Positions 15,865-24,948 of a stretch of DNA of 64,000 nt are shown here, piece by piece. How positions within the stretch are numbered: position 1 is the stretch's first letter; every line of letters begins with the position of its first letter. The translations under genes and the position numbers were made by a program. The notes below the pieces were generated by a model. It was given only the letters and a program-made list of their open reading frames with translations, was not told the DNA's origin and did not search any database. Origin of the DNA: Rhodobacter capsulatus (lineage in GTDB: Bacteria; Pseudomonadota; Alphaproteobacteria; Rhodobacterales; Rhodobacteraceae). Location of the stretch: assembly GCF_003254295.1 (NCBI RefSeq), contig NZ_QKZO01000001.1, positions 248,001 through 312,000 on the forward strand, given 5' to 3'.

Positions 15865-17363
15865 TCGGCGGCCTCGCGTGCGCAGGGGAAATCGGCGGGG
15901 AAATGGCGGATCGCGCTTTGCACCGGATAGGGGGTGAAACCACCCAAGGCGCAAAGCGAGCCCAGTTTCATCGTCTGGCAAAGGTCATCGAGCAGCGGCA
16001 TGGCCGAAGCGTCGCCCGCCGCGATGCGGTCGATCACCTCGACGCCCCTCACGGCGCCGATGCGGCAAGGCGTGCAGGTGCCGCAAGATTCGATGGCGCA
16101 GAATTCCATCGCAAACCGGGCGAGTTTCAGCATGTCGGCGGTGTCGTCATGCACCACAAGCCCGGCGTGCCCGACCAACCCGCCCTGCCCCGCGAATTTT
16201 TCGTAGCAGAACGGCAAATGGTAGTCGGCAACCGGGTGATAGGCGCCCAAGGGGCCGCCCACCTGCACCGCCTTGACCGGACGGCCGGTGGCGGTGCCAC
16301 CGCAGATCTCCTCGACCAGTTCGCCCAAGGTGATGCCAAAGCCGGTCTCGAACAGCCCGCCGCGCTTCACATTGCCGCCGATCTGCAACGGGATCGTGCC
16401 GCGGGAGCGGTCCATGCCGAAGCTTTCATAGGCCTTGGCCCCATGCGCGATGATCCACGGCACGGCGGCGAGCGACAGCAGGTTGTTCACCACGGTCGGC
16501 TTGCCGAACAGCCCCTTCAGCGCGGGCAAGGGCGGTTTCGTGCGCACCGTGCCGCGCTTGCCTTCAAGCGAGTTCAGCAGCGCGGTTTCCTCGCCGCAGA
16601 CATAGGCGCCCGCGCCGACGCGGACCTCCATCTCGAACCCGGCTTCGGCCAGGAAGGGTCTCGCCATCGCGATCGCCGCGCGCATCACCGCGATGGCGTC
16701 CGGATATTCCGAGCGAATGTAGACATAGCCGCGGGTAGCGCCGACCGCGTGACCGGCAATCGCCATGCCCTCGATCAGGCAAAAGGGGTCGCCCTCGATC
16801 AGCATCCGGTCGGCGAAGGACCCGCTGTCGCCCTCGTCGACGTTGCAGACGATGTATTTCTGATCGGCCTGCGCCGCGGCGACGGTGCGCCATTTGATCC
16901 CCGTGGGAAAACCCGCGCCGCCGCGGCCGCGCAGGCCCGAGGCAAGCACTTCCTCGACCACCTCGGCCGGCGTCATCTTCAGCGCCTTGCGCAGACCGGC
17001 CCAGCCCTCACTGGCGGCGAATTGCGCCAGCGACAGGGGCTCGATCCTGCCGCAGCGGGCAAAGGTCAACCGCGTCTGGCGCTTGAAAAAGGGGATCTCC
17101 TCGACCAGCCCCAGGGCTTTCGGATGGCTCTCGGGGGCCTCGAACAGCGCGGGCACATCGGCGGGTGTCATCGGGCCAAAGCCGATCCGGCCTGCGGGCG
17201 TTTCAAGTTCCAGCAAAGGTTCAAGCCAGATCATGCCCCGAGAGCCGTTGCGGGCGATCTCGAGCCGCACACCGCGCTTTTCGGCCTCCAGCTTCAGCGC
17301 GGCCAGCACCGCCTCGGCACCGCAGGCCTTGGCGGCGGCATCACAGGGCAGCCAGATCTTCAT
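15861..17363 (-). CDS. fdsB: Formate dehydrogenase FMN/NAD subunit FdsB
   Basis: A 500-residue diaphorase subunit homologous to NuoF, with an N-terminal thioredoxin-like extension. The FMN/NAD-binding region has GRGGAGFPTGIKW (near 170) and the NVDEGDSGSFADR loop; the C-terminal [4Fe-4S] motif is ESCGTCTPCRIGA. It passes electrons from FdsA's clusters to NAD+. The ATG at 17363 overlaps the fdsG stop. Length agrees with known FdsB. Confidence 0.97.
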   Translation of the reverse strand: MKIWLPCDAAAKACGAEAVLAALKLEAEKRGVRLEIARNGSRGMIWLEPLLELETPAGRIGFGPMTPADVPALFEAPESHPKALGLVEEIPFFKRQTRLTFARCGRIEPLSLAQFAASEGWAGLRKALKMTPAEVVEEVLASGLRGRGGAGFPTGIKWRTVAAAQADQKYIVCNVDEGDSGSFADRMLIEGDPFCLIEGMAIAGHAVGATRGYVYIRSEYPDAIAVMRAAIAMARPFLAEAGFEMEVRVGAGAYVCGEETALLNSLEGKRGTVRTKPPLPALKGLFGKPTVVNNLLSLAAVPWIIAHGAKAYESFGMDRSRGTIPLQIGGNVKRGGLFETGFGITLGELVEEICGGTATGRPVKAVQVGGPLGAYHPVADYHLPFCYEKFAGQGGLVGHAGLVVHDDTADMLKLARFAMEFCAIESCGTCTPCRIGAVRGVEVIDRIAAGDASAMPLLDDLCQTMKLGSLCALGGFTPYPVQSAIRHFPADFPCAREAAE

Positions 17364-17812
17364 GCGCCCAGCTCCGCCACGATGCCCGCGACCGCCGCCG
17401 CATCCAGCCGCCCGACCAGCCGGTCATTCACCATCGCCGCGGGGGCACAGGCGCACAGGCCCAGACAATAGACCGCCTCCAGCGTCACCGCTTCCGTGCC
17501 TTGCCCCAGCCGCAGCCCCAGCGCCGTTTCGAGCCGCGCCTGCACCGCATCGCCGCCCATCGCCTGACAGGCCTCGGCCCGGCAAAGCTTGATCACATGC
17601 CGCCCCGCAGGCGCCTTGCGGAAATCGTGATAAAAGCCGACCACCCCCGCCACTTCGGCCCGCGTCAGCCCCAGTTCGGCGGCGATGGGCGCATAGGTGT
17701 CGTCGGGGATGAAGCCAAAGGCCGCCTGCACGTCGTGCAGGATCGGCAAAAGCGCCCCTTCCCGGCCGTGATGGGCCACAAGAATGGCGCGCAGGCGCGC
17801 GGTATCGGTCAT
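17360..17812 (-). CDS. fdsG: Formate dehydrogenase [2Fe-2S] subunit FdsG
   Basis: A 150-residue NuoE-like subunit with a thioredoxin-fold [2Fe-2S] cluster; the ligands are in LCRAEACQAMG and CLGLCACAP. It is the first gene of fdsGBACD. The 83-bp gap to the moaE stop could hold a promoter; none stands out, so read-through from moaDE is possible. Confidence 0.96.
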   Translation of the reverse strand: MTDTARLRAILVAHHGREGALLPILHDVQAAFGFIPDDTYAPIAAELGLTRAEVAGVVGFYHDFRKAPAGRHVIKLCRAEACQAMGGDAVQARLETALGLRLGQGTEAVTLEAVYCLGLCACAPAAMVNDRLVGRLDAAAVAGIVAELGA

Positions 17813-17895
17813 GTCGTCCTCCCGCCTTCAGCCTGCGACGAAGGGGCGCACAAGGCAATGCGGTTTCCGACAGGTGATGGCGGTTTTGCGAAGGA

Positions 17896-18342
17896 TCAGC
17901 CCTGCCAGCGGCTCAGCGCGTCCTCGTCGATGTCCTTGGCGGCAACCCAGGCGGTGCCGTCGCGGCTGACTTCCTTCTTCCAGAACGGCGCGCGGGATTT
18001 CAGATAATCCATCAGGAATTCCGCCGCCTCGAAGGCCGCCACCCGGTGCCGCGCCGCCGTCGCCACCATCATGATCTGCGCACCCACCGCCAGCCGCCCG
18101 TGCCGGTGAATGACCAGCGCATCGGCCAGATCCCAGCGCGCCCGCGCCTGATCGACCATCGCCGCAATCGCGCTTTCGCACATGCCGGGGTAATGCTCGA
18201 TCTCCAGCGCCTCGAGATTGCCGGTATCGTCTCGCACAAGGCCAAGGAAGCCCACGACCGCGCCGACGTTTTCGCGATTTTCGGAAAAGGCGGACAATTC
18301 CGAACCAAAGTCGAAACCGGCGTCCTGCACCCGAACCTGCAT
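17896..18342 (-). CDS. moaE: Molybdopterin synthase catalytic subunit MoaE
   Basis: A 148-residue MoaE. With thiocarboxylated MoaD it converts cyclic pyranopterin monophosphate to molybdopterin. Typical stretches are VGAVVGFLGLVRD, ALEIEHYPGM, HRHGRLAVG and LKSRAPFWKKE, the last containing the active-site lysines. It is one base downstream of moaD and directly upstream of fdsG, so cofactor synthesis sits beside the molybdoenzyme that needs it. Confidence 0.96.
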   Translation of the reverse strand: MQVRVQDAGFDFGSELSAFSENRENVGAVVGFLGLVRDDTGNLEALEIEHYPGMCESAIAAMVDQARARWDLADALVIHRHGRLAVGAQIMMVATAARHRVAAFEAAEFLMDYLKSRAPFWKKEVSRDGTAWVAAKDIDEDALSRWQG

Positions 18343-18343
18343 C

Positions 18344-18592
18344 TCAGCCCCCTGTCATCGGCGGAAAAAAGGCAACCTCGCGCACGCCTGCCAAGGGCGA
18401 GTCGAAACCGGCCAGTTGCTGATCAAGCGCCACGCGCAGCGCCGAAGTATCGGCAAAGGCGGCCTCATAGCGCGGTTCGCGGGCGCGCAGTTCGGCCACG
18501 AGGTCAAGGACGGTGGCGGCCGAGGTCTCGACCCGCTCGCGCGGCAGGCCGATGCGCTCGCGCACCCAGGCGAAATAGACGATGTCGAGCAT
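18344..18592 (-). CDS. moaD: Molybdopterin synthase sulfur carrier MoaD
   Basis: An 82-residue ubiquitin-fold sulfur carrier beginning MLDIVYFAWVRERIGL and ending FFPPMTGG. The terminal Gly-Gly is adenylated and thiocarboxylated by MoeB. It is tightly followed by moaE. About 140 bp separate it from the AT-rich DUF6338-type unit upstream; this gap contains no gene I can support. Confidence 0.95.
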   Translation of the reverse strand: MLDIVYFAWVRERIGLPRERVETSAATVLDLVAELRAREPRYEAAFADTSALRVALDQQLAGFDSPLAGVREVAFFPPMTGG

Positions 18593-18733
18593 GTGCCCCC
18601 CGGTGGTGGTTCGGGTCTAGGGTAGCGAGGCCGGGGGGCAGAGGCAACCGGGGGGGGTAGAGGGCAGCGCCCGACCCGAGGGTGGGCGAGAAGCGCCGAC
18701 GGCTGAGCGCGACAGAACGCCCCGGATACGCGA

Positions 18734-18913
18734 TCAATCTTTGCGTTTGCCGGTGGCGGAATCTGAGCTTGGAGGCTTCTTGGGAGAGCCCGACCCCGTA
18801 GGACCTTGGTAGCTATTTTGAGCATGCCCCAATCCCGACGGCGTTTTCTCGCCACTGCTCGGACGATAGACCTTTTCAACGTTTATAACGCGGTCAGTCT
18901 TCTTTTCACTCAT
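18734..18913 (-). CDS. Small hydrophilic protein paired with the DUF6338-like gene
   Basis: A 59-codon gene, MSEKKTDRVINVEKVYRPSS at the start and SATGKRKD at the end. It is rich in Gly, Pro, Ser and Lys, with no hydrophobic segment, and is probably disordered. GATGGAG, inside the end of the upstream gene, lies ten bases before the ATG at 18913. The ATG is two bases after that gene's TAA, so the two are translationally coupled. Codon choice and base composition match the AT-richer upstream gene, not the flanks, which supports it as real. Function unknown. Confidence 0.65.
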   Translation of the reverse strand: MSEKKTDRVINVEKVYRPSSGEKTPSGLGHAQNSYQGPTGSGSPKKPPSSDSATGKRKD

Positions 18914-18915
18914 AG

Positions 18916-19518
18916 TTAGTCTCCATCTGAAACTATCTCGATGTGCTTGATCTCATCTTCGCGCAACCATATGCCTCTTGCCCTCCCATCGCCTTCGAAG
19001 GGCTCAAAGTTTGAACGCCTGACATCTGCGATGAATATGTCGCGCCGATCGAGATCGGTTGAAGCTCCGGATTCTCGATCAAACCAACCGTGAACCTTTG
19101 TTCCATCAGAGAGGGTTACGATTATCCACTTCGGGTTTCGCATAGTGCCGAACATGTAGTCCCACCCGGTGGTGGCGGGATGTATTGGATTAATTCCCAA
19201 AAGCTCAAACAACTTATCAAACCACCTCTTTTGTGCCGCGGCACCAAGAAAGAATCCAATAAGTGACGGGATTCCAAACGACAGGGCTAACAGAGACCAC
19301 CAATTCCAATAGCCAATAATGAAAAAAATTGAGCCGAAAACTGAGTAATACACGGCGGAGATGAACAACAACTCCACCGCTCTGTCTGCGATCTTCGGAT
19401 GGCGCCCCGTGACGAAATTATTTCGAAAGTATGAAATCAACACCCCAGGAGACAGGAGTGCGACAGCGACAAGAACGTCTTGCAACTCCCCAATCCCAAT
19501 TTCATCCAGGATGGCCAT
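18916..19518 (-). CDS. DUF6338-like membrane protein
   Basis: A 200-residue protein with a hydrophobic segment at about residues 14-31, two more at about 53-98 (VELLFISAVYYSVF... and WWSLLALSFGIPSLIGFFLG) and a soluble C-terminal half. The half contains TLSDGTKVHGWFDRES and RRDIFIADVRR, resembling the DUF6338 family from memory. The start is uncertain: ATG at 19518 lies 11 bases after the thyX stop, while a TTG at 19548 inside thyX would add ten residues. The stretch is visibly AT-richer than its neighbours and uses codons rare there (ATA, AAT, TTA), suggesting transfer. Function unknown; a defence role is possible because such compact two-gene imports are often defensive, but nothing here proves it. 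Confidence 0.75.
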   Translation of the reverse strand: MAILDEIGIGELQDVLVAVALLSPGVLISYFRNNFVTGRHPKIADRAVELLFISAVYYSVFGSIFFIIGYWNWWSLLALSFGIPSLIGFFLGAAAQKRWFDKLFELLGINPIHPATTGWDYMFGTMRNPKWIIVTLSDGTKVHGWFDRESGASTDLDRRDIFIADVRRSNFEPFEGDGRARGIWLREDEIKHIEIVSDGD

Positions 19519-19528
19519 CTGTGTTAAA

Positions 19529-20443
19529 TCATCCCCATTCCTCAACAAACTCCCGCCACTCGCCTTTGCTCATCCCCGAGTTGGCCTCAGTGACTATCTC
19601 GCCTTTAAGGCGACGTTTCAACACCTCTTTCGCCTTCGCGGACACACTCACCGCGCCCAGGCGGTAATCCTCGAAGGCCTCGTAGGCCTGCGGCACCCAG
19701 TCCTTCACGATGTCGCCCATGATCTGCGCATAGACCCGGATTTCATATTGCGCATGCACGTCGGCCCGCAGCCTCAGGAAGTGGAAGAGATTGTGCAGGT
19801 CGATCTTCCAATACCATTGCGTATAGACATTCGCGGGCAGGTTCATCCGCGCCAGTTCCCGCGCCAGACCCAGCTTGCCGGTGTCGGCATCCGGCGTCAG
19901 CATGTCCTCGTAATGGTCATAGGCGCGCATCGCATCTTCGCGCAGAAGATCGAGCACCCGGGCCGCCTCGGCGCCTTGCAGAACCTGACCGCGGCCTTGG
20001 TTGTTCACCACCGATTGCGCCGCCAGATGCTCGGGCGCGGGGATGTAGAATTCGCGGTCCATCACCGAATAGCGCGCGGAATATTCGTTCACATTCGCGG
20101 TGCGGTGGCGGATCCATTGCCGGGCGACAAAGATCGGCAGCTTGACGTGGAACTTGACCTCGCACATCTCGAAGGGGGTCGAGTGCCAGTGCCGCATCAG
20201 ATAGCGGATCAGGCCGCGGTCATCCGACACCGCCTTGGTGCCGCGGCCATAGCTGACGCGGGCGGCCTGACAGATCGCGGCATCGTCGCCCATGTAGTCG
20301 ATGACCCGGATCAGCCCGTGGTCCAGCACCGGATGGGCCTGGTAAAGCCGCGCCTCCATCCCCGCCGAGGTGGCGCGCAGCGTGGTCTGGTGCGTGGAAC
20401 GCTGGGCGTCGATCTCGGCGAGCTGGTCAGGGGTAAGCGACAT
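19529..20443 (-). CDS. thyX: Flavin-dependent thymidylate synthase ThyX
   Basis: A 304-residue ThyX, which makes dTMP from dUMP using FAD, NADPH and methylenetetrahydrofolate. The signature [15 protein letters not shown] (consensus RHRxxSxNExSxRYS; here T replaces the first S, then A) is near residue 90. Other typical regions are [17 protein letters not shown] and [10 protein letters not shown]. The start MSLTPD at 20443 is preceded by GGAGG. The 3' end overlaps or abuts the AT-rich gene that follows. Confidence 0.95.
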   Translation of the reverse strand: MSLTPDQLAEIDAQRSTHQTTLRATSAGMEARLYQAHPVLDHGLIRVIDYMGDDAAICQAARVSYGRGTKAVSDDRGLIRYLMRHWHSTPFEMCEVKFHVKLPIFVARQWIRHRTANVNEYSARYSVMDREFYIPAPEHLAAQSVVNNQGRGQVLQGAEAARVLDLLREDAMRAYDHYEDMLTPDADTGKLGLARELARMNLPANVYTQWYWKIDLHNLFHFLRLRADVHAQYEIRVYAQIMGDIVKDWVPQAYEAFEDYRLGAVSVSAKAKEVLKRRLKGEIVTEANSGMSKGEWREFVEEWG

Positions 20444-20647
20444 GGGGGCCTCCGGGCATAGAATCGCCGCGACTATATCTGGCAAAGACAGCCGCCGAAA
20501 CCGCGAGATACGGTGGCGTCTCGGACAGCACTGTCGCAGCCGGGGCACGCTTGCCCGGGGCACCGGCCGCGGGGCCGTTGCAAATTGACTTTTTTGCGAT
20601 TTCTCGTCAACTTTGGGGCAACGAGCAGTCAACGAAAGACGAACATA

Positions 20648-21580
20648 ATGATCAGACGGGTTTGGCCGCTTGCGGCCTTCTTGGCGGTTGCCGCCTGCAG
20701 TGGCGCCGCGATCGTCGGCCCCAAGGATGACGGTGGGGATGGCGGCGGCGGCGGCGAGACGACGGCGATCCCGCAGGCTTTGAGCAACAACCTGAAGGCG
20801 GTCCGCTATGATGGCACGACGATGAAGGTGACCATCGACCTGCTCGATTCCACCCCGGCCGAGGTGACCTATGACCGCGATGCCCGGCTCGATGTGCCGG
20901 GCTATACCGCCTACCGCATGCAGGAGGATTCGCTGGACCGGCTCTTTGTCGCGCTGGGGGCGATTTCGGAGGACGGGTCGGTGCAGGCGGTGACGGTGGG
21001 CGACGGCGGACAGTTCAACCGTTATTATGCCGGCGGCAGCTATGACCGGGAAGGCGGCTTCGACCGGCCCGAGATCGGTACCGGCCCGGGGCGCGGGCAG
21101 GTTTCCTATGCGGGCACCTATGCCGCGGTGACAAACATCGATGCGCCGCGCGACGGCGGGCCGGATGATGTGGCGTTGCCGATCAGCGGCACGGTCGATC
21201 CGGTCAACGTTCCGGCGCAACCGGGCCGGATCACCGGGGATGTCTTCCTCAACGCGAACTTCAGCGACAATACGGTGAACGGCGCGATTTCGAACCGGGT
21301 GCTGGTCGATGCGAATTATGCGTTGGCCGATGTGATCCTTGTTCCGGGCACGATCGCCGCCGACGGCACTTTCACCGGCAGCGCCGAAAACCCGGCCCTG
21401 AGCACGATCGGCAGCTATGGCGGCATCTTCGGCGGCACCGATGCGAATTCGGTGGCGGGGCTCGTGCATCTGACCGAGTACGACCAGGCCCTGGAAAACG
21501 AACAGGAACACGGCGTTTTCGTGCTGACGCAATGCGGTCCGAACAACACGCTGCCGATCTGTGACAATGTGGCCCCCTGA
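20648..21580 (+). CDS. Surface lipoprotein, probable Slam substrate (TbpB/HpuA-like barrel)
   Basis: A 310-residue lipoprotein precursor. The signal peptide [19 protein letters not shown] has a lipobox with C17, followed by a flexible acidic, glycine-rich linker ([12 protein letters not shown]) and then a beta-rich domain. The C-terminal part has the repeated fold pattern [20 protein letters not shown] and ends [14 protein letters not shown]...HGVFVLTQC. This resembles the barrel of transferrin-binding-protein-type surface lipoproteins. The 3' end overlaps the Slam-like gene by 14 bases. The ligand is unknown. Confidence 0.8.
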   Translation: MIRRVWPLAAFLAVAACSGAAIVGPKDDGGDGGGGGETTAIPQALSNNLKAVRYDGTTMKVTIDLLDSTPAEVTYDRDARLDVPGYTAYRMQEDSLDRLFVALGAISEDGSVQAVTVGDGGQFNRYYAGGSYDREGGFDRPEIGTGPGRGQVSYAGTYAAVTNIDAPRDGGPDDVALPISGTVDPVNVPAQPGRITGDVFLNANFSDNTVNGAISNRVLVDANYALADVILVPGTIAADGTFTGSAENPALSTIGSYGGIFGGTDANSVAGLVHLTEYDQALENEQEHGVFVLTQCGPNNTLPICDNVAP

Positions 21581-22997
21581 AACGGGACGCCGCGCCGCCG
21601 CGGGGCTGGTGCTGGCGCTTGGCCTTGCCCTTCCGGCCGCGGCCGAGCCGCCGCACCGCCTGCCGCTTTCCGCGGCAAGCGCGGAACAGATCGGCGTGGC
21701 CGCGGTGCAGGCGCTGGCCGGACGGCAAGGCCCCGAGGCGGCGGCGCTGGCCACCGAGCTTTTGCGCCGCGATCCGAAGGACCCGCTTGGCCATTACATC
21801 TTCGCCCGGCTGGCGCTGGCCGAAGGCGACACCGCCACCGCCCGCAAGGCGGCGCGGCGCAGCTTTTTCGCCGCGCAATCGCCGCGCCAGCATTACGAGG
21901 CCGCCCGGATCGCCGGTCAGGCGGCGCTGGCCGAGCAGCGCTTCGGCGCGGCGGCCTTCTGGGCGCGGCAGACGGTGCAATATGCCCCCGACCCGCGGGC
22001 CCGCGCCGTCGGCGTGCAGGATCACCGCCGCCTTGTCGCGCTCAACCCGCTGGCCTTCAACCTGAAACTGGGTCTGCGCCCCTCGAACAACGTGAACGGC
22101 GGCGCGGACGACCGTTTCAACGTGATCGACGGCTTCGATGCGGTCGGCGTGCTCAGCGACGAGGCGATGGCGCTGGGCGGGGTGGTCGGCACCGCCGATG
22201 CCTCGGCCAGCCTGCGGATCGCCGAAGACGCGCGCTCGCAGACCCGGCTGGGCCTGAGCGGCTATGTCCGGCTGGTCGATTTCTACGGCCGCCCGACCAC
22301 GACGCCGCCTTACTGGTGGGGCACCACCCGCCCTGCCCCGGTCGAGATCCGCAATTCCGACTATTCGACCGCCTCGCTGGCGACCCATCTGCAGCACAGC
22401 CGCAGCTTCGGCGCGGGACTTTTCGGCACGGCGCAGATCGAGGCCGGGCGGCTGTGGCAGGGCGGCCAGCCCGCCTATGACTGGCAGGGGCTCGCGCTTT
22501 CGGGCAGCAAGCGGCTGAACGACCGGCTGCAGCTGACCTTCGGCGCCGCGCATGAACGCCGCGACTGGGTCGCGCGCGCCCGGCTCGACCGGCGCCAGCA
22601 GCTGGATTTCGGCCTGCGCGGGGCGGCGGCCAAGGGCGGCTGGGGCCTTGGTCTTTCGGCCAGCACCCTGCTCAGCCCGGCGTCGCAGGCGCGGCTCTGG
22701 TCGCTTTCGGGCAGCGCCAGCTTTCAACCGCGGGCGCAGCTGGGCCCGGTGGCGCTCAGCCTGGCCGCCGGGGCCTCGACCACGGTTTACCCGGATTACA
22801 TGGTGGGGTTCCTGCATCCCGAAGGCGGTCGGCAGGATGATGCGATCTTTGCCGAACTGGGGCTGACGGTGCCGAAACTCGGCATCGCCGCCTTCGCGCC
22901 CGAGGTGAAACTGCAGGCGGTGAAGGTGGAGAGCAATGTCTCGCGCTTCAGCCGCACCGAGCTGTCGGTGGCGGTGGGCTGGCGCTCGACCTTCTGA
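21567..22997 (+). CDS. Slam-like outer-membrane surface lipoprotein assembly protein
   Basis: A 476-residue protein with a signal peptide (cleaved near PAAAEPP), an N-terminal TPR-like helical domain (about 30-150; [39 protein letters not shown]) and a C-terminal beta-barrel of about 300 residues. The barrel has alternating strands and ends in aromatic ...VAVGWRSTF. This is the Slam architecture (TPR plus DUF560 barrel), which moves lipoproteins across the outer membrane. The start is ATG 21567, with GTG 21561 as alternative; neither has a clear ribosome site, so coupling to the overlapping lipoprotein gene is likely. The adjacent lipoprotein is the natural cargo. Confidence 0.82.
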   Translation: MWPPETGRRAAAGLVLALGLALPAAAEPPHRLPLSAASAEQIGVAAVQALAGRQGPEAAALATELLRRDPKDPLGHYIFARLALAEGDTATARKAARRSFFAAQSPRQHYEAARIAGQAALAEQRFGAAAFWARQTVQYAPDPRARAVGVQDHRRLVALNPLAFNLKLGLRPSNNVNGGADDRFNVIDGFDAVGVLSDEAMALGGVVGTADASASLRIAEDARSQTRLGLSGYVRLVDFYGRPTTTPPYWWGTTRPAPVEIRNSDYSTASLATHLQHSRSFGAGLFGTAQIEAGRLWQGGQPAYDWQGLALSGSKRLNDRLQLTFGAAHERRDWVARARLDRRQQLDFGLRGAAAKGGWGLGLSASTLLSPASQARLWSLSGSASFQPRAQLGPVALSLAAGASTTVYPDYMVGFLHPEGGRQDDAIFAELGLTVPKLGIAAFAPEVKLQAVKVESNVSRFSRTELSVAVGWRSTF

Positions 22998-23053
22998 GGC
23001 GCTTGCCCCCGCCGGTGGTTGCGCTATCGTGGCGCCGGAAATGGAGACCTCCC

Positions 23054-23482
23054 ATGCAGATACGCTACCTTCACACCATGCTGCGCGTGCTTGATTTGCA
23101 GCGCACGATGGATTTCTTTGCCCTTCTGGGCCTGCACGAAACCCACCGGATCGAGAATGAGCAGGGCCGCTTCACGCTGGTCTTCATGGCCGCGCCGGGG
23201 CAGGAAGACACCCCGGTCGAGCTGACGTATAACTGGGACGGTGACCCGGCCCTGCCGTCGGACAGCCGCCATTTCGGCCATCTCGCCTATGGGGTCGAGA
23301 ATATTTACGACATCTGCGCGCATCTGCAGGCCCATGGCGTGACGATCAACCGCCCGCCGCGCGATGGCCGCATGGCCTTCATCCGCAGCCCCGACAATGC
23401 CTCGGTGGAGCTGTTGCAGATCGGCGAAGCCCTGCCGCCCGCCGAGCCCTGGGCCTCGATGCCCAATATCGGGCATTGGTAA
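23054..23482 (+). CDS. gloA: Lactoylglutathione lyase (glyoxalase I)
   Basis: A 142-residue VOC-fold protein. All four metal ligands can be placed: H in YLHTMLRV, E in VELTYNWD, H in HFGHLAYGV and E in SVELLQIG. It isomerises the methylglyoxal-glutathione hemithioacetal to S-lactoylglutathione. GGAGA lies nine bases before the ATG at 23054. A separate 56-bp gap divides it from the Slam-like gene. Confidence 0.93.
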   Translation: MQIRYLHTMLRVLDLQRTMDFFALLGLHETHRIENEQGRFTLVFMAAPGQEDTPVELTYNWDGDPALPSDSRHFGHLAYGVENIYDICAHLQAHGVTINRPPRDGRMAFIRSPDNASVELLQIGEALPPAEPWASMPNIGHW

Positions 23483-23581
23483 GACTGCGCGATTATCACC
23501 CAGCCGCGGGGCGTTTCGCTGCGCGGCAACTTCGGCTAGAGCGGGGCGGCGGGATCAATCCCGCGCAAGACCGAGGATGCC

Positions 23582-24946
23582 ATGCCCGCCAAAGACCCTG
23601 TCACCGCCGATCTGATCCGCCGTCTGGACGCGACCGACGCGCCGCTGCCGCTTGTACAGGCGCTTGCGCAGGATTTCGCCACCGGGCGGTTTCCCGACCC
23701 GGAACTGGCGTTGAACGGGCTGCGCGCGGCCTTGGCGGCGGCGGCGGAAACCGCCGCTCTGGCCGATGAAAACGAGACCCTGCGCGCGGTGGCGGCGCTG
23801 AATGCCGCCGGGGATCGCGCCGGGGCCGCCGCCCTGCTCGATGGCGCGACGGAAGAGCCCCTGATCTCGGCCGCGGCGCGACAGGACCGGATCTGCAACG
23901 CCCCCGAACAGGCCGCCGCGCGGCAGATTGCGCGGCTCAAGGCCGCCGCCCCCGCGGGGGGCGTGTTCCGGGCCACGGTCGATCTGCTTTATGAAAAACT
24001 TGAGGCCGGGGAAAAGGCGGGCGATCCCTTTGACATGCTTCTGGCGCTGGAACTGGCCAAGGCGCTTTACAAGCGCGCCAAGGGCGGCGAGCTGGGGCAG
24101 GCGCAGACGAGCCTTGGCAATTGCCACCAGATCATCGGCCAGTTCCGCCCCGGGCGCAAACATCTGGACCTTGCGGCCGAGCTGTTCACCGCCGCCGCCA
24201 AGGCCGTGGCGCGGACGAAACAGCCGGAAAACTGGGCCTTTTCGCAGCACAATCTGGGCGGCATCCACGAGCTGATCGGCCTGCGCCACCGTGACGGCGC
24301 GATGCTGAAAAAGGCGATCAAGGCCTATGCGGCGGTGCTCGAGGTGTTCAATTCGCAAGGCTCGCCGGTGGAATGGGCCAACAGCACGGCGGCGCGGGCG
24401 AATGTGCGCGCGGCTTTGGGCCGGATGACGGGCGATGCGGCACTGATCGAGACCGCGCTTTCGGATCTGGATTCCGTGCTCGAAGTGCTGAAACAGGACG
24501 ACCATCCGGCCGAATGGGCCTCGGCGCTGGCGACGCGGGCGCTCGCCCGGCGGCATCTGGCCGAGGTGACGGGCGAGGCCGCGCCCCTGCCCGCGGCGAT
24601 CGCGGAATTCGAGCAGGCCGATGCGGTTCTGGCCGGGCTGGATGCGCCCGCCGAGCGGGCACGGTTGCAGCACAATCTGGGCCTGACGGCGCTGGCCCTG
24701 CCCGGGGGCGCGGGGCTTGAGCGGGCCGAGCAGGCCTTTACGGCAGCACTGGCGCTTGGCCGTCGCGATCACGCCGATTATCGCTGGGCGGAAAGCCTGA
24801 CCGGGCTGGGCGAGGTGGCGCTTTTGCGCGGCGACACCGCGGCCGCAAAGGCGCATCTGACCGAGGCGCAGGCGGTTCTGGCGCTTGATCCGGCCAGCGC
24901 CGCGCTGGAACGCTGCGCGGATCTGCTGGCCGGGATTGCGGGCTAA
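23582..24946 (+). CDS. TPR-repeat protein of unknown function
   Basis: A 454-residue cytoplasmic protein, alanine-rich and helical. Tetratricopeptide-like repeats are visible from about residue 150 to the end, for example ALAKALYKRAKGGELGQAQT, LGNCHQIIGQFRPGRKHLDL, FSQHNLGGIHELIG and LTGLGEVALLRGDTAAAKAH. There is no signal peptide or membrane helix. Such proteins act as protein-interaction scaffolds, but no partner is apparent. It is convergent with ychF, whose stop is two bases after this gene's end. Confidence 0.85.
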   Translation: MPAKDPVTADLIRRLDATDAPLPLVQALAQDFATGRFPDPELALNGLRAALAAAAETAALADENETLRAVAALNAAGDRAGAAALLDGATEEPLISAAARQDRICNAPEQAAARQIARLKAAAPAGGVFRATVDLLYEKLEAGEKAGDPFDMLLALELAKALYKRAKGGELGQAQTSLGNCHQIIGQFRPGRKHLDLAAELFTAAAKAVARTKQPENWAFSQHNLGGIHELIGLRHRDGAMLKKAIKAYAAVLEVFNSQGSPVEWANSTAARANVRAALGRMTGDAALIETALSDLDSVLEVLKQDDHPAEWASALATRALARRHLAEVTGEAAPLPAAIAEFEQADAVLAGLDAPAERARLQHNLGLTALALPGGAGLERAEQAFTAALALGRRDHADYRWAESLTGLGEVALLRGDTAAAKAHLTEAQAVLALDPASAALERCADLLAGIAG

Positions 24947-24948
24947 GA

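Noticed and set aside
13159-15930. 923-codon open frame on the plus strand opposite fdsA
   Set aside because: It is an antisense shadow typical of very GC-rich DNA: composition is Arg/Gly/His-rich without recognisable motifs, whereas the minus strand encodes a complete FdsA with all cluster ligands.
19529-21754. Long N-terminal extension of ThyX
   Set aside because: The extension is antisense to the lipoprotein gene. The start at 20443 has a ribosome site and standard ThyX length.
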